A DNA stretch of 64,000 nt from Crotalaria pallida (Eukaryota; Streptophyta; Magnoliopsida; Fabales; Fabaceae), in assembly GCA_037953625.1 (NCBI GenBank), contig CM075656.1, positions 74,915,001 to 74,979,000 of the forward strand, in the 5' to 3' direction. Both the position numbers and the translations under genes were made by a program. Shown in pieces: positions 50,599 to 60,804 of the stretch. The notes beneath the pieces were generated by a model. That model was not told the DNA's origin. It saw only the letters and a list, made by a program, of their open reading frames with translations, and made no database searches. Each line of letters opens with the position of its first letter. The first letter of the stretch is position 1.

Positions 50599-52013
50599 GA
50601 AAACACAGCAAGACAAAAATCAATAAATCAAAAAGGTCATTTGCATAAAACTACAAGACTTTACAAATAATAGTGACATCAATAATCTATTAAGTAAAAA
50701 TTTGAATCTATTTTGAAGAATAACACTTTTCATATTAGCAAAATCATACCTTTAGACAATACCAACTACAAGGAACAAGAGAACACCAAACCACCCCCAA
50801 CTAGGACAGCACCACAGACAACAAAAACCACAGAGAGAACAGCAGCAAAAAAGCTACATTACAGCAATCCAACAGCAGAAAAAAACCACAAGGAAAACAA
50901 CAACAGAGCAACACAAAAACAGCAAATAACACCAGAAAACAACAAAAAAAGGCAGAAAGATTCAACAACAAAAATGATCACACTCAAACCTCCAAACCCG
51001 AAAACCAACCGGACCCAAGAAATCAAAAATGATCACGCCTTACTATCTTTCATGCAGTCGCGGTAAAGAAAACACACTTCTCAGGACAAAAAAACATAAA
51101 TTCAAGAGCACATCAATTATGAAACCAAATATGTGTCTCCAATTCAAGAATAATAAATTTGACAAAATAAAAGCAAAGTCTAGAACATGATACTGCAGTT
51201 TAATCCTCAATTTAGGCATAGGCATCAACTCAACAACACACCATCAAATTAAATGTTAAAAATAAGTGAGCCGGGATCTTGATATGCTTTGTTATAAACT
51301 AATCGAGTTGCAACCATCAATATACAAAGTACAAACCATATGCCAAGGACTGAATGCAAGAAAAATGGCAATTGTTAAGTTTGGCACAAAGCCAACAATA
51401 AGTGAATGCAGTTTCAAACTTAAAAGTGTATCTGTGATATCATTCGCTTATTGTTTCTTATAAGAGATAAAGTGTATCAAACATTCTGAAAGCAATAATA
51501 AGCAAATACAATATCAAACTCATCAAATAAGGTACCCCACCTCTCTTATCTTGATATTGCACCCAATGACTTTAGACAAAAATTGAAGGAAGATGTTGCC
51601 AATAGCCTCAAAGAGCTGCACATACATTCAGAATCACAGACCAAAGATTAAAGAGCCATTAAAGAGAACTATAATAGATAAAATGTTTCAGATATCTTGT
51701 AAAACACAATTAGAAAGCCACCACCCTTGCTGCTTTACTGCCACCGTGAATCGCACCCAAAGGCCACAGTTGTTCAGATTTACATAACGGGTTATGTTGT
51801 TAAGACTTTTCTGCCACCGTTCTCACAGGTTTGCATCCCAGGTTAAATGCAGCTGATCAGTTCAGCACAAGTGCCATAGGTCATACCCAAAAAAACCTAA
51901 ATATATAAATAAAAGGCACACATCATTGCCTGCTCAAAATTACTAACCTTCAATCTACAATACTCAACATTCTACACTCATATTCCCAAATGACACAAAT
52001 TAACACATCCAGA

Positions 52014-52595
52014 TTAAATTTTGACACAAACCCTTAGAAGTGGATCTGAGAAATTGAGAGTACCTTCAACGCATGGAGGGAAAAGGTCACTTGTCTCGGT
52101 GGTCTCACCTCTCCTTATGAATGTGCTAATGCAGTCATTTAGGCGTCCCATGAATGGTTCAAGATTAAGATACTCACCCTTAGCAACTAACAAAATAAAG
52201 AAAATTTAGCAAAAGATCTAAAGAACCCTACATTCCTATTTATTACAAGCATTTTATGGAAAAACATAAAAACCTCAAAATTAGCTTTGGAGTACATAAT
52301 TTCTTCTGCATTGAGAACAACCACAAGGAGCTTCTCTTGCCATTCCTTGTTCTTCTTAGCAGCATGACTGTGAGCGTCATTCAAAACCCTAATCAAACAC
52401 ATGGTGTGCAATAAAGTCAAGAACTAAATGCACAAGTATGAACAAAGAGAGACTAAAAAATGAAAGAGAAGAAAAAAAAAGGAAGACCCAGAACCTGAAA
52501 ATCTGCTGAATGACGGAAGCTCTCAAGGGTTGGTGGCGCTCGCTATGCCAATCTCTCCTCACACACTCGTATGGCCTTGGCCCTGGCCGTTTCAT
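52014..52595 (-). pseudogene. Captured three-exon fragment of a conserved plant gene of unknown function
   Basis: Exon 1 (52595-52495) begins MKRPGPRPYECVRRDWHSER, exon 2 (52388-52274) contains AKKNKEWQEKLLVVVLNAEE and IMYSKANFE, and exon 3 (52178 to a stop at 52014-52016) contains EYLNLEPFMGRLNDCISTF then IRRGETTETSDLFPPCVE. Introns are GT-AG and the phases fit. I recognise this as a small (about 130-150 aa) plant-specific protein family without a known role. The last part (NFSDPLLRVCVKI) diverges from the family as I remember it and may be readthrough. The frame is otherwise unbroken, so the fragment may be transcribed. It sits in the middle of the CACTA element. Confidence 0.75.
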
Positions 52596-53078
52596 CTTCA
52601 AACAACAACACACTCAATCACTCACATATAACCTAGAGAGAACACAGAAACACGAGGGAAAAGAAGAAGAAAAGGAAGAATAAAAGGAAATGGGAACAAT
52701 TAATTGAGAGAGGGCGTGTTTGTGTGTTAGGTCAAGAAGATGAATTGTCTATCAAATTCCAAGCGACACGGCTAAGGCAGCATCGAGGGTATGAAGGTTG
52801 TGGACTCACAGACCCATATCCAAATTCATATCCACAGCATGTCGGTGGTGGTTCAAAGGTCGCGAACAGCGTAGACGGAGGCGTTGTCGGGGGCGATACA
52901 GCGGCAACGTGGTCCTGGGTGGAGAAGATGATGGCGGCGGTTTGGATGGTTCCCCTTGCTTTCTCTGCTTTTCAGATCTCTATTCTGAAGAGATAAAAGA
53001 ATGAGAAGCGGAGCATTTGGTCATCTGGATTTGGTTATTTTGTTTTATTTTTCTTTGCAAGGATACAGTACCAAAGTA

Positions 53079-53348
53079 CTCCCTCCGGTCCTATTTATAG
53101 GACCCTTTTGGGGTTTTTATTTTGGTCCTATTTATAGGACCCTTTTCAATTTTCAATATTATTTAATTACTTCTTTCCACAAACACCCCTATTAAGTCAA
53201 CACTTTTTAGAGTTCCAATAACAATAATAGGGGTAATTTTGAAAAAGTATATCAAATTTTCACATTTCCAATGCCACTAAACACTTTAACCACTTTCCTT
53301 GGTGGGTGAAAAACCCCAAAAAAGTCCTATAAATAGGATCGGAGGGAG
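53079..53348. mobile_element. Stowaway/mariner-like MITE nested in the CACTA element
   Basis: Starts CTCCCTCCGGTCCTATTTAT and ends with the complement ATAAATAGGATCGGAGGGAG. TA lies on both sides (53077-53078, 53349-53350). The left end carries a small partial duplication (GGTCCTATTTATAGGACCC twice). The best preserved of this family in the window. Confidence 0.85.
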
Positions 53349-54390
53349 TATCTTTTAAAAATACCACACTTATAAAATTTACCATTATTGATTCCGGCTA
53401 GAGAGTGATATTTGTTCTTTTTGTTTAGTTTTAGTGAGTTTCATTCGGAAGCTTATTCGTTTCTGAGTGAGTTTTCTTTTTTATTCAGGAAGCTTATTTC
53501 TTCTTACAAGTGTTTTTGTCTTTTTTTTTTAAATTTAGTTCCCGCTTACTCTAATCCCGCTAAAATTTGACTGGACTTGTGGCCACAATTTTTCTATCAA
53601 ATTTATAAACCACACTAAATAAACTGTGGTGTAACATATTATTATAAAACCGTGGTCCATATAACATTTTTGGCCACAGTTTAAAAGTTAATATTATAAA
53701 CCATACAAAATAAATCGTGATGTAATAAATTGTTATAAAAACCGTGGTCTATATAACACTTTAGGCCACAGTTTAAAAGTTAATATTATAAGTCATGTAT
53801 ATATAACCGTGGTCTAATATAATTTGTTAAAAAACCCTGGCCTTTAAAAGTCTCACGGTTACCTTGGATGTTACGATGGAAAATGAAAAATTTACATATT
53901 ATTAACCACATTAGTGAAACCGTGGTCTATATTATGTTTTGACCACGGTTTTTTAAAAAGAAAAAAAAGGTGGTCTAAAGTCAAAAATATTGTAATGACA
54001 CAACGAGTGACCACTGAGCCAAAGGCTCTGTTGTGTACTGACAGTGAAATACATATATTTATTATAGTTTTGTTAAGCAGTTTTCCATAACACCAAATTC
54101 AACCTTTAAAAACATAATTTTGTTAAACAAATTTTTTTGTCATTTCTTTTAATTTCAGTCTAATATCTAAATTATTTATTTTTTTATTTTTTGTCATTTA
54201 TTGTCTCTCTATAATTAATTTCTTATTCTATCAATAATAATGGTCTTTTTTATTTAAGTGGAGTATTTTTTACAAACAATTTACGAATAAGGGATAATTT
54301 TCAATAACAATGGATTTTTTATAATTAATACATAATGAGTAAGAAATTAATTACCGAATGACAGTAAATGGCAAAAAGAAATAATAATAA

Positions 54391-54430
54391 TACAAACAAT
54401 TTACGAATAAGGGATAGTTTTCAATAATAA
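54391..54430. repeat. Partial repeat-A copies at the centre of the palindrome
   Basis: CAAACAATTTACGAATAAGG occurs at 54272-54291 and again at 54392-54411 in the same orientation, 120 bases apart, each followed by TTTTCAATAA and GCTTTTTTATA-like sequence. This central direct repeat differs from the inverted arrangement of the arms. Confidence 0.7.
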
Positions 54431-55266
54431 TGGCTTTTTTATACATGATATATAATGAGTAAGAAATTATTATAGAGAGACAATAAATGAAAAAAAAGAA
54501 AAAAATTATTAAAATACAAATAATTAATTTATAAATTAGACTGAAGTTAAAAGAAATGACAAAATAATTTGATTAACAAAAATATGTTTTTAAGATTGAA
54601 TTTGGTATTATGGAAAATTGCGTAACGAAAATATAATAAATATATTTATTTCACCATAAATACACAACAAAGCCTCTGGTTTGGTGGTAACCCGTTGTGT
54701 TCATGTGGTTCCATGTAGGTTTGAAATCCATGTTTTTTTTTGCAAAATTTTTTTTACCAATCAGGAGCTGTCACGTGGCACTGTGATATCGACTATGATT
54801 ATCCTATTTTTGTAAATAGTTTCGTTGCTGCCCATAAATAGTTTGAAAACTATCTCTTATTCATAAATTGTTTGTAAAACTATCATATTTAAGTAAAAAA
54901 GTCCTACTCCATTCAGCAAATGAAACTCACACGTTGAAAGCCAGAGAAATAGAACTCTATCATATGCCATGTGGTATAAATGTTTCTTTAAAAAAAAATC
55001 ATCCCTAAATCTCAAAATCTAACAACAAAACCAACCGTCAATTAATAGTTTTTTACCTCAATATCCTTCAATTAATAATGTTGCGTTTAATTTTTTTTTT
55101 TTTTATATATCACTATATCACTATATCAGTCCAATAAAGATAAAGAGTTTTGGCAATAAAAACACTTGTTATGATTTTAAATAAAATAAAAATATCACAA
55201 ATTTCAATTTATTTTATCTCATAAAAATAAAACACTACATTTTCAAATGAATTTTATTTCATTTAA

Positions 55267-55330
55267 CTTCTTTGGTCGGATCCGGATGTACCTAGGTAGT
55301 ACTTAGAGAACCGGGTGGGCAACCAAAAAA
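55267..55330 (+). mobile_element. SINE 3'-end fragment, family of 56108 and 58513
   Basis: Matches the 3' part of the same SINE family: GGTCGGATCCGGATGTACC, then AGTACTTAGAGAACCGGGTG and poly-A. The 5' part is missing. Confidence 0.6.
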
Positions 55331-56095
55331 AAAATGCTTTGAACACTTTCATAAATAAAGTACTTTATTTTTTGGATTTAAAGGTTTAGTTTAAGAGACT
55401 AAAAAAAATTAAATTGAAGGCATTGAAAAAGTAAGTAAAAAAATATTTTATCTATTCAAATTTACACTTCACTTAAAAAAAAATTCACTCTGAGCTTCCT
55501 TAAACGCAATTCAAAAAGTTGAATATATCATAATTTTTTTTATACCAAAAATGCTTTATTTTGGTATAATTTAACTAAGAAGTAATTGACTAATGGTTAA
55601 CATGCTAGGAAGCTCAATTTTCAAGTAAAATTTTGTTTGAATTTTGGGAATAACAAATTTATATGACAATTTTTTTTCGAAATCAGGTGGTGTCTAGGTT
55701 TCACATTTTTTATGGTCCAACTAATTCACTTCAGATTCGCGAACTGTGCGAGTTTTTAACTCGACGGTATGAATTGTCCCCATAAATTATTGTCTCACTG
55801 AGACTCGAGTCTTTGACCTTGAAACTCCTAAGCACCCAACCAGTTTTCACTAAGACAATCCACTTGAATTTATATGATAGAATTTAAATAGGGTATTTTA
55901 ATTACGTGATTCATGTTAGTAGAAATCCAAAGTTAATCTCAAACAAAAATAAACAGAGGACTTTGCCCATGGATAAACAAGGACACGTGTTAAAGAATCA
56001 AACACTATTTTTATATATCATTCATGATGCGCTAATAATTGGTTAAAAAAGTAATCCATGATGCACTAGTAATTGAGTTAAAAACATCAACATTA

Positions 56096-56303
56096 CAATG
56101 AAATTAAGTTTTCCTGGAGTTTATCCGGTTGTCAAAGTATTACTTAAGTATATTCGGATCGATCCATGTCGCGTATTTGTATATAGTAGGTGAGTCTGTC
56201 AATATAAATTTTTTGCATTCACAAAAATTGAACTTAAAATCTTGTTTAAGTTAAATTGAGCCACTTACCACCCGTTTTAATCTATGTTGGTCAATGAAAT
56301 TAA
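56096..56303 (-). mobile_element. SINE, minus strand, exact 12-bp TSD
   Basis: CAATGAAATTAA at 56096-56107 and 56292-56303. On the minus strand it has GGTGGTAAGTGGCTCAATTT (box A region), AAGTTCAATTTTTGTG (box B region), GATCCGAATATACTTAAG and a 3' AACCGGATAAACTCC. Diverged at CpG sites relative to the copy at 56594. Confidence 0.8.
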
Positions 56304-56593
56304 ATAATAACGGATTTTATCCGGATTTAAAATTTGAACTTGAGTCGGGTGAATATAGACACGCATAATGTGATTAATCAATGGTTGCTGAAAAAATCTT
56401 CAAAATGCATCTTCAATCCTTTTAAGGTTTTTCTAATAAGTATTGCGAAATACGTGTTAAGAAGTTTAGAAGTTTATATTGAATATATTTGTAACAAACA
56501 TTGATGTAATTAACACAATTTATAAATACATCAATTTTCAATTAAGACTTTCCTAATGAATTTATTAATATTTGTCCTAAAACATAGTTTAAG

Positions 56594-56775
56594 TTTTTTT
56601 TCTCATGTGATTTCCTAAGTAGTACCTAGGTATATTCGGATCCGATCCGGGTCACGTATTTGGTCATGGAAGATGAGGCTCCCAACTTCAATTTTTTGCA
56701 TCCACAAGGAATCGAATCTAAGACCTTGCTTAAGCTAGACCGACCCACTTACCACTTGTCCCAACCCATATAAGT
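56594..56775 (-). mobile_element. SINE, minus strand, same family
   Basis: Minus strand: GTGGTAAGTGGGTCGGTC (box A), AGATTCGATTCCTTGTGG (box B), GATCGGATCCGAATATACC and GTACTTAGG. Flanking direct repeat is only A/T-rich (AAGTTTTTTT). Confidence 0.7.
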
Positions 56776-57209
56776 TAGTTAAAGTTTTTTTATTATCCAC
56801 TAATATAATCTTTAATTATCTTGTGCCTCATTTTCATAAATAAATAGTTAAGTTTAATTATAAAAAAAAAAAGTTAAATTTAAATAAGTAAAGGTAAAAT
56901 TACACATTTAATCTCTTATTTTTTTATATGTTTCAAAATGGCTCTCATCTTTTTTTCTTCTCATTTTGGTTTTTGAACTTGGTTGTTTGTTTCAATTTGG
57001 TTATGAATATATTTTACTGGAAAACTAAGTTAAAATTGATTAAAATAATATTTTTGTTAACGTGTATTATTTGTTTTGATCAATTTTAAAAAATATATCA
57101 ATGAAATATATTAAAAATTAACATAAGTGATGAAGTTGAGACAAACAATTAAGTTTATGATAAGATAACATAATTGATCCAATAAGTAATTTTGTCATAA
57201 ATAAAATAT

Positions 57210-57713
57210 GGCTTAATTATGTTATAGGTTTCTGAAGTTTGGGGTGCTTTTACCAGATATCCTTATTCTTTTTTTCCAATGTCTGACTTCCCAAAGTTAC
57301 TTCTGAGTTTGTCATATACGCCTACTACCAATTCTGACCAATTTTGCTGACATGTAACATCGAAATCCTGATTAGATGCAGGAGGTTAAGTACTTGGTGC
57401 CCCGTAGTTGAAGATCCTGTTTTCAAAAAATTTAAAAAACTAAAAAACATAATATTTTTATATTTTTAGTTAAATAAAAAAAATGAAGAGAGAGGTCATC
57501 TTCGCACGTGTGACATCACTCGACATCACATGACCAACCTCCTGCGTCTGATCAGGATTCCGATGTTACATGCCGACAAAATTGACCAGAATTGGTAGTA
57601 GGGGTATATGACAAACTCATAAGTAACTTCGAGGAGTCAGACATTAGAATAAAAGAATAAAGGTATCTGGCAAAAGTACCTCAAACTTCAGGAATTTGTG
57701 ACATAATTAAGCC
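57210..57713. mobile_element. Fold-back element, 504 bp, exact 9-bp TSD
   Basis: Starts GGCTTAATTATGTTATAGG and ends with the near complement GTGACATAATTAAGCC. ATAAAATAT flanks it exactly at 57201-57209 and 57714-57722. Arms of about 170 bp pair (TTTCTGAAGTTTGGGG, AATGTCTGACTTCCC, AATCCTGATTAGATGCAGG). A 9-bp TSD with long arms suggests a Mutator-like origin. A diverged relative lies at 20410-20896. Confidence 0.85.
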
Positions 57714-57902
57714 ATAAAATATTTTAAATAAGGCAAATGCTAACAAACAACTCAGTATAATAAATTAATATTAACAAATATAGCCTTTAAAATTGTCAAA
57801 ACAAAAAAAAAAATATTGTTGGTTTATTAATTTTTTTTACCTTTATAACCTCAAGTAAAGGCACTTGTAAGCATGCATTTGCCTTAAGATATTGTGAGTG
57901 AC

Positions 57903-58463
57903 TAGGGATGACAACGGGGCGGGGAACGCTCGGGGAGACCTTTCCCATTCCCCATCCTCGGGTCTCATTTGCCCTCATCCTCATCCCCATTCTCCATGTC
58001 GGGAGTTGATTAGCCCTCATCCCCATTCCCAACCACCCCATGAGTTCCCACGGGTCCTCACGGGGAACCTAACTTCAATTTGACCTGATATAAAATTCAC
58101 AATGTCGAATAACATTTTTAAACTTGTACACTACAGAAAAATAATCGTTAAAATTCAAGAGATTCAATTTAAAAAAATCGTTAAAATGATCGTTAATAAT
58201 AATAATTATAATTATAATTATAATAATATATGTGAAGTTACTAAAAAACCTATTTTTAAACTATATAAAGCCTAAATATTTAAGGACATATAAGTAAAAT
58301 TATCGAGGACGGGGGAACCAATCCCATTCCCCGCCCCAAAATCTGTTCGGGGGAAAAATCCCCCCATCCCTGCCCCCGCTGGGAAAAAATCCCCAAACTC
58401 GGATACCCGAACGGAGCGTTCCCCGCGGGGATCCCCATTTGCAGTCTCCCATTGCCATCCCTA
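57903..58463. mobile_element. hAT-type MITE, 561 bp
   Basis: Ends TAGGGATGACAACGGGG and the complementary CCCATTGCCATCCCTA. 8-bp duplication TGAGTGAC (57895-57902) / CGAGTGAC (58464-58471), one mismatch. GC-rich ends (GGGGATCCCC, CCCCATCCC) and AT-rich centre. No transposase. Confidence 0.8.
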
Positions 58464-58512
58464 CGAGTGACCTAGTATTAGTATGTAAAAAAAAATTAGG
58501 AACCAAGATGGG

Positions 58513-58680
58513 TTAAAATGAGTGGTAAGTGGTTTGATCTCGGTTAAGCAAAATTTCAAGTTTGATTTCTTGTGGATGCATAAAATTTTTGTTGATAAAC
58601 TTCCCTGCCATACCAACCGGGTCGGATCCGGATGTACCTAAGTGGTATTTGGAGAACCAGATAGGAAAAAAATTAGAAAA
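58513..58680 (+). mobile_element. SINE, plus strand, same family as 56108
   Basis: GAGTGGTAAGTGGTTTGATC (box A region), CAAGTTTGATTTCTTGTGG (box B region), GGTCGGATCCGGATGTACC and AGAACCAGATAGGAAAAAAA. Fourth member of the family within 3.4 kb. It ends about 130 bp upstream of the TATA box of the pyrophosphatase gene. Confidence 0.75.
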
Positions 58681-58810
58681 AAAGAAAAAGAAAAAATTAT
58701 ATTCGGATTCCTTTCTCCTTTAATAGATGCTTTCCTTCTTCGTTGCTTTATATGGCAAACTAGCATTAAGATGGCGTGAACCTCCTTCTATTCCCCCCCT
58801 CCCCTCCTTC

Positions 58811-58817
58811 TATAAAA
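58811..58817 (+). promoter_or_regulatory. TATA box of the pyrophosphatase gene
   Basis: TATAAAA followed by a long CT-rich leader (58820-58920). The transcription start is expected near 58840-58850. Confidence 0.6.
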
Positions 58818-58919
58818 CCACTCCTCCTCTTTCTTCGCTCTTTCCATTCACACCTCTCCTCTATTCTGTTTCTCACTCTTCCAATTTCGAGATCTGCGCT
58901 TCCTCTTCAATCCTCGCTG

Positions 58920-59403
58920 GTCAGTTTCTACTCTCTCTTTTCCTCCGCTTCTATTCTTATTCGCATATCACCGTTTCACTTCCACTTTCGGTAGCTTCGT
59001 TTTCGGGTTTTCACATGAACCGAACCGAACCGAACCAAACCTTTTTCATTCTCGCTCTTTCATTTTCACTGTAGATTGTATGCTGACTTGACTTGACTAT
59101 TTGCTTGCTCAGCTGATCTTTTTTTCGGTAACGGCGTTTGTTTTTATCAACGGTTCAACAAAACTCTGTTTCTGTTGCGTTAAGTTTGTTCCAATGGAAA
59201 TTTCTCAGATCTGTTTGCTTTTTTTTTTTTTTTTTTTTTTTTTCCGTTTCTTTCTATTTTTCTTTCATTTTTAAGTCCTAGACGTTTTTAAAAATGGAAC
59301 AAAAAAAAAAAAAATCAAATGCAGAGTGGATTTTTTTTTTCTTTCCTTGCTTAACCAGTTCTTCGTTGATTGATACTACTTCTAAATATTCGTTGTCACG
59401 CAG
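58920..59403 (+). other. Probable leader intron of the pyrophosphatase gene
   Basis: A donor-like CTG|GTCAGT at 58920 and an acceptor TCACGCAG at 59396-59403, five bases before the ATG, suggest a 484-bp 5'-UTR intron. It contains an unbroken T-run of about 29 bases at 59215-59243 and a T-rich tract. Leader introns are common in plant housekeeping genes. Confidence 0.55.
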
Positions 59404-59408
59404 CTGAG

Positions 59409-60717
59409 ATGCCTGAAATCGTGGCTGGTGCCGATATTGTGATGGATGACGAGATCGTAAGTTGTTGTAACTTAAACCCCTACCATATCATGTTTAATAT
59501 TGGTGCTAAGAAAGTAATAAAATACTACTCCTATTAATATATCTTTATCTTTTTAAAGCTTTGTAGTGCTTGTCTTTTATGATATGATTAATTATAATTA
59601 TAATATTATTATTAGCATTAGTCTTCGGACAAATTATTCTCGTGAGTTTTTTTTTTTTTATCAGCACAGGAGAACGTGAGTTGCATTAGTCTATGTCGTA
59701 AATGACTTATAGTGGTCTTAAGGTGGATTAACATAATGTCGTTTTGGCAAAAAAAAAAATAAAAAAAAAACAAAGATCATTGATTATCGGTCAAATTATT
59801 CTCTGAAATTGTGAGCACCAGTCAAATTAGTCCCCGCACTTGGGGATCACTAACGACAAGGATTGATGTGACTCGCATTTTGCTATCTCGATGACTAATT
59901 TGAAATTTCGATAATCAATTTGATGGGTCCCCACAAAATCAAAGATTAATGTGACATATTATTCTTTTATTATTATTTTAAAACAAATAAATTAATAATT
60001 TTCTTAATTTTGAAGATAAACATCTAAAACTAGATATGTTTTCTTTTAAGACTAAAAAATATAATATTGAGGATTTGTAGTGCTAGGCATTTTTCTTTTT
60101 AGTTTTGGACATTACATGACTGATAATTGGGACCAAAATTGTCCAACAAATAATAATAAAAACTAATAAATCGAAGTAGAATTTTGCCCGTGAGCTAAAA
60201 GTTGAGGGGTGAGAAGTACATGTATGTCAATAATTTTGAGTTCACAAATGCCAAATTGAAAATATTTGTAAATTTTTAAGTATATAGTGTGATGGATGTT
60301 TAAAAGGGTTATTAGATTATTGATTATCGGTGTTTATTTCAGGCAACAAATGTGGTTCCATCCATTGAGTCTAAGGCTCAAAACAAGGTTCCCACTTATG
60401 ATCATTCTGCACATCCACCTCTTAATGAGAGGATCCTGTCATCCATGACCAGGAGATCTATTGCTGCACACCCTTGGCATGACCTTGAGATAGGTAACCA
60501 TCATACTTAACCTACATTATACTTTGTTTGAGTAGGAATACTAACAATGCTAACATTTCTCTTGTTCTTTAATTCTTATGTTGAAAAAAAGATAACATGT
60601 TACTGCTATAGCAATGTGTTGTTAATTGGTTTTCTTCGTTATGCAGGACCTGGAGCTCCAAATATCTTCAACTGTGTAAGCATGCATACTCATGACTTCA
60701 TATGCAGTCTACATTCC

Positions 60718-60804
<87 letters not shown>

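Larger units (their letters stand above)
49808..53997. mobile_element. Second CACTA transposon with captured gene, 4190 bp
   Basis: Left end CACTACAGCATTTTTGG and, inverted, right end CATTACAATATTTTTGAC (terminal CACTA decayed to CATTA). TSD ACA at 49805-49807 and 53998-54000. Subterminal repeats are of the AACCGTGGTCTA / GCCACGGTTTT type (49850-50230 and 53580-53960). The interior holds at least three exons of one host gene and further exon-like pieces, all on the minus strand, and a MITE. No transposase frame. Confidence 0.85.
49431..54903. repeat. Long palindrome, its left arm split by a CACTA element
   Basis: Left arm is 49431-49807 plus 53998-54241, right arm is 54437-54903. From the centre outwards both arms contain an inner segment (GTCATTTCTTTTAA then TTCAGTCTAAT), a tRNA-like head (GCCTTTGGCTCAGTGG in the left arm, GCCTCTGGTTTGGTGG in the right), TGTNCATGTGGTTCC, and a copy of repeat A ending ACTTAAGTAAAAA. 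When the CACTA element and one copy of its ACA duplication are removed, the left arm becomes continuous. The left arm has about 100 extra bases at 49640-49750. The arrangement looks like two head-to-head SINE-type insertions or an inverted duplication. Confidence 0.7.

Noticed and set aside
50713..51066. 117-aa Lys/Asn/Thr-rich plus-strand frame
   Set aside because: Low-complexity A/C-rich DNA inside the CACTA element; opposite strand to the captured exons and without similarity.
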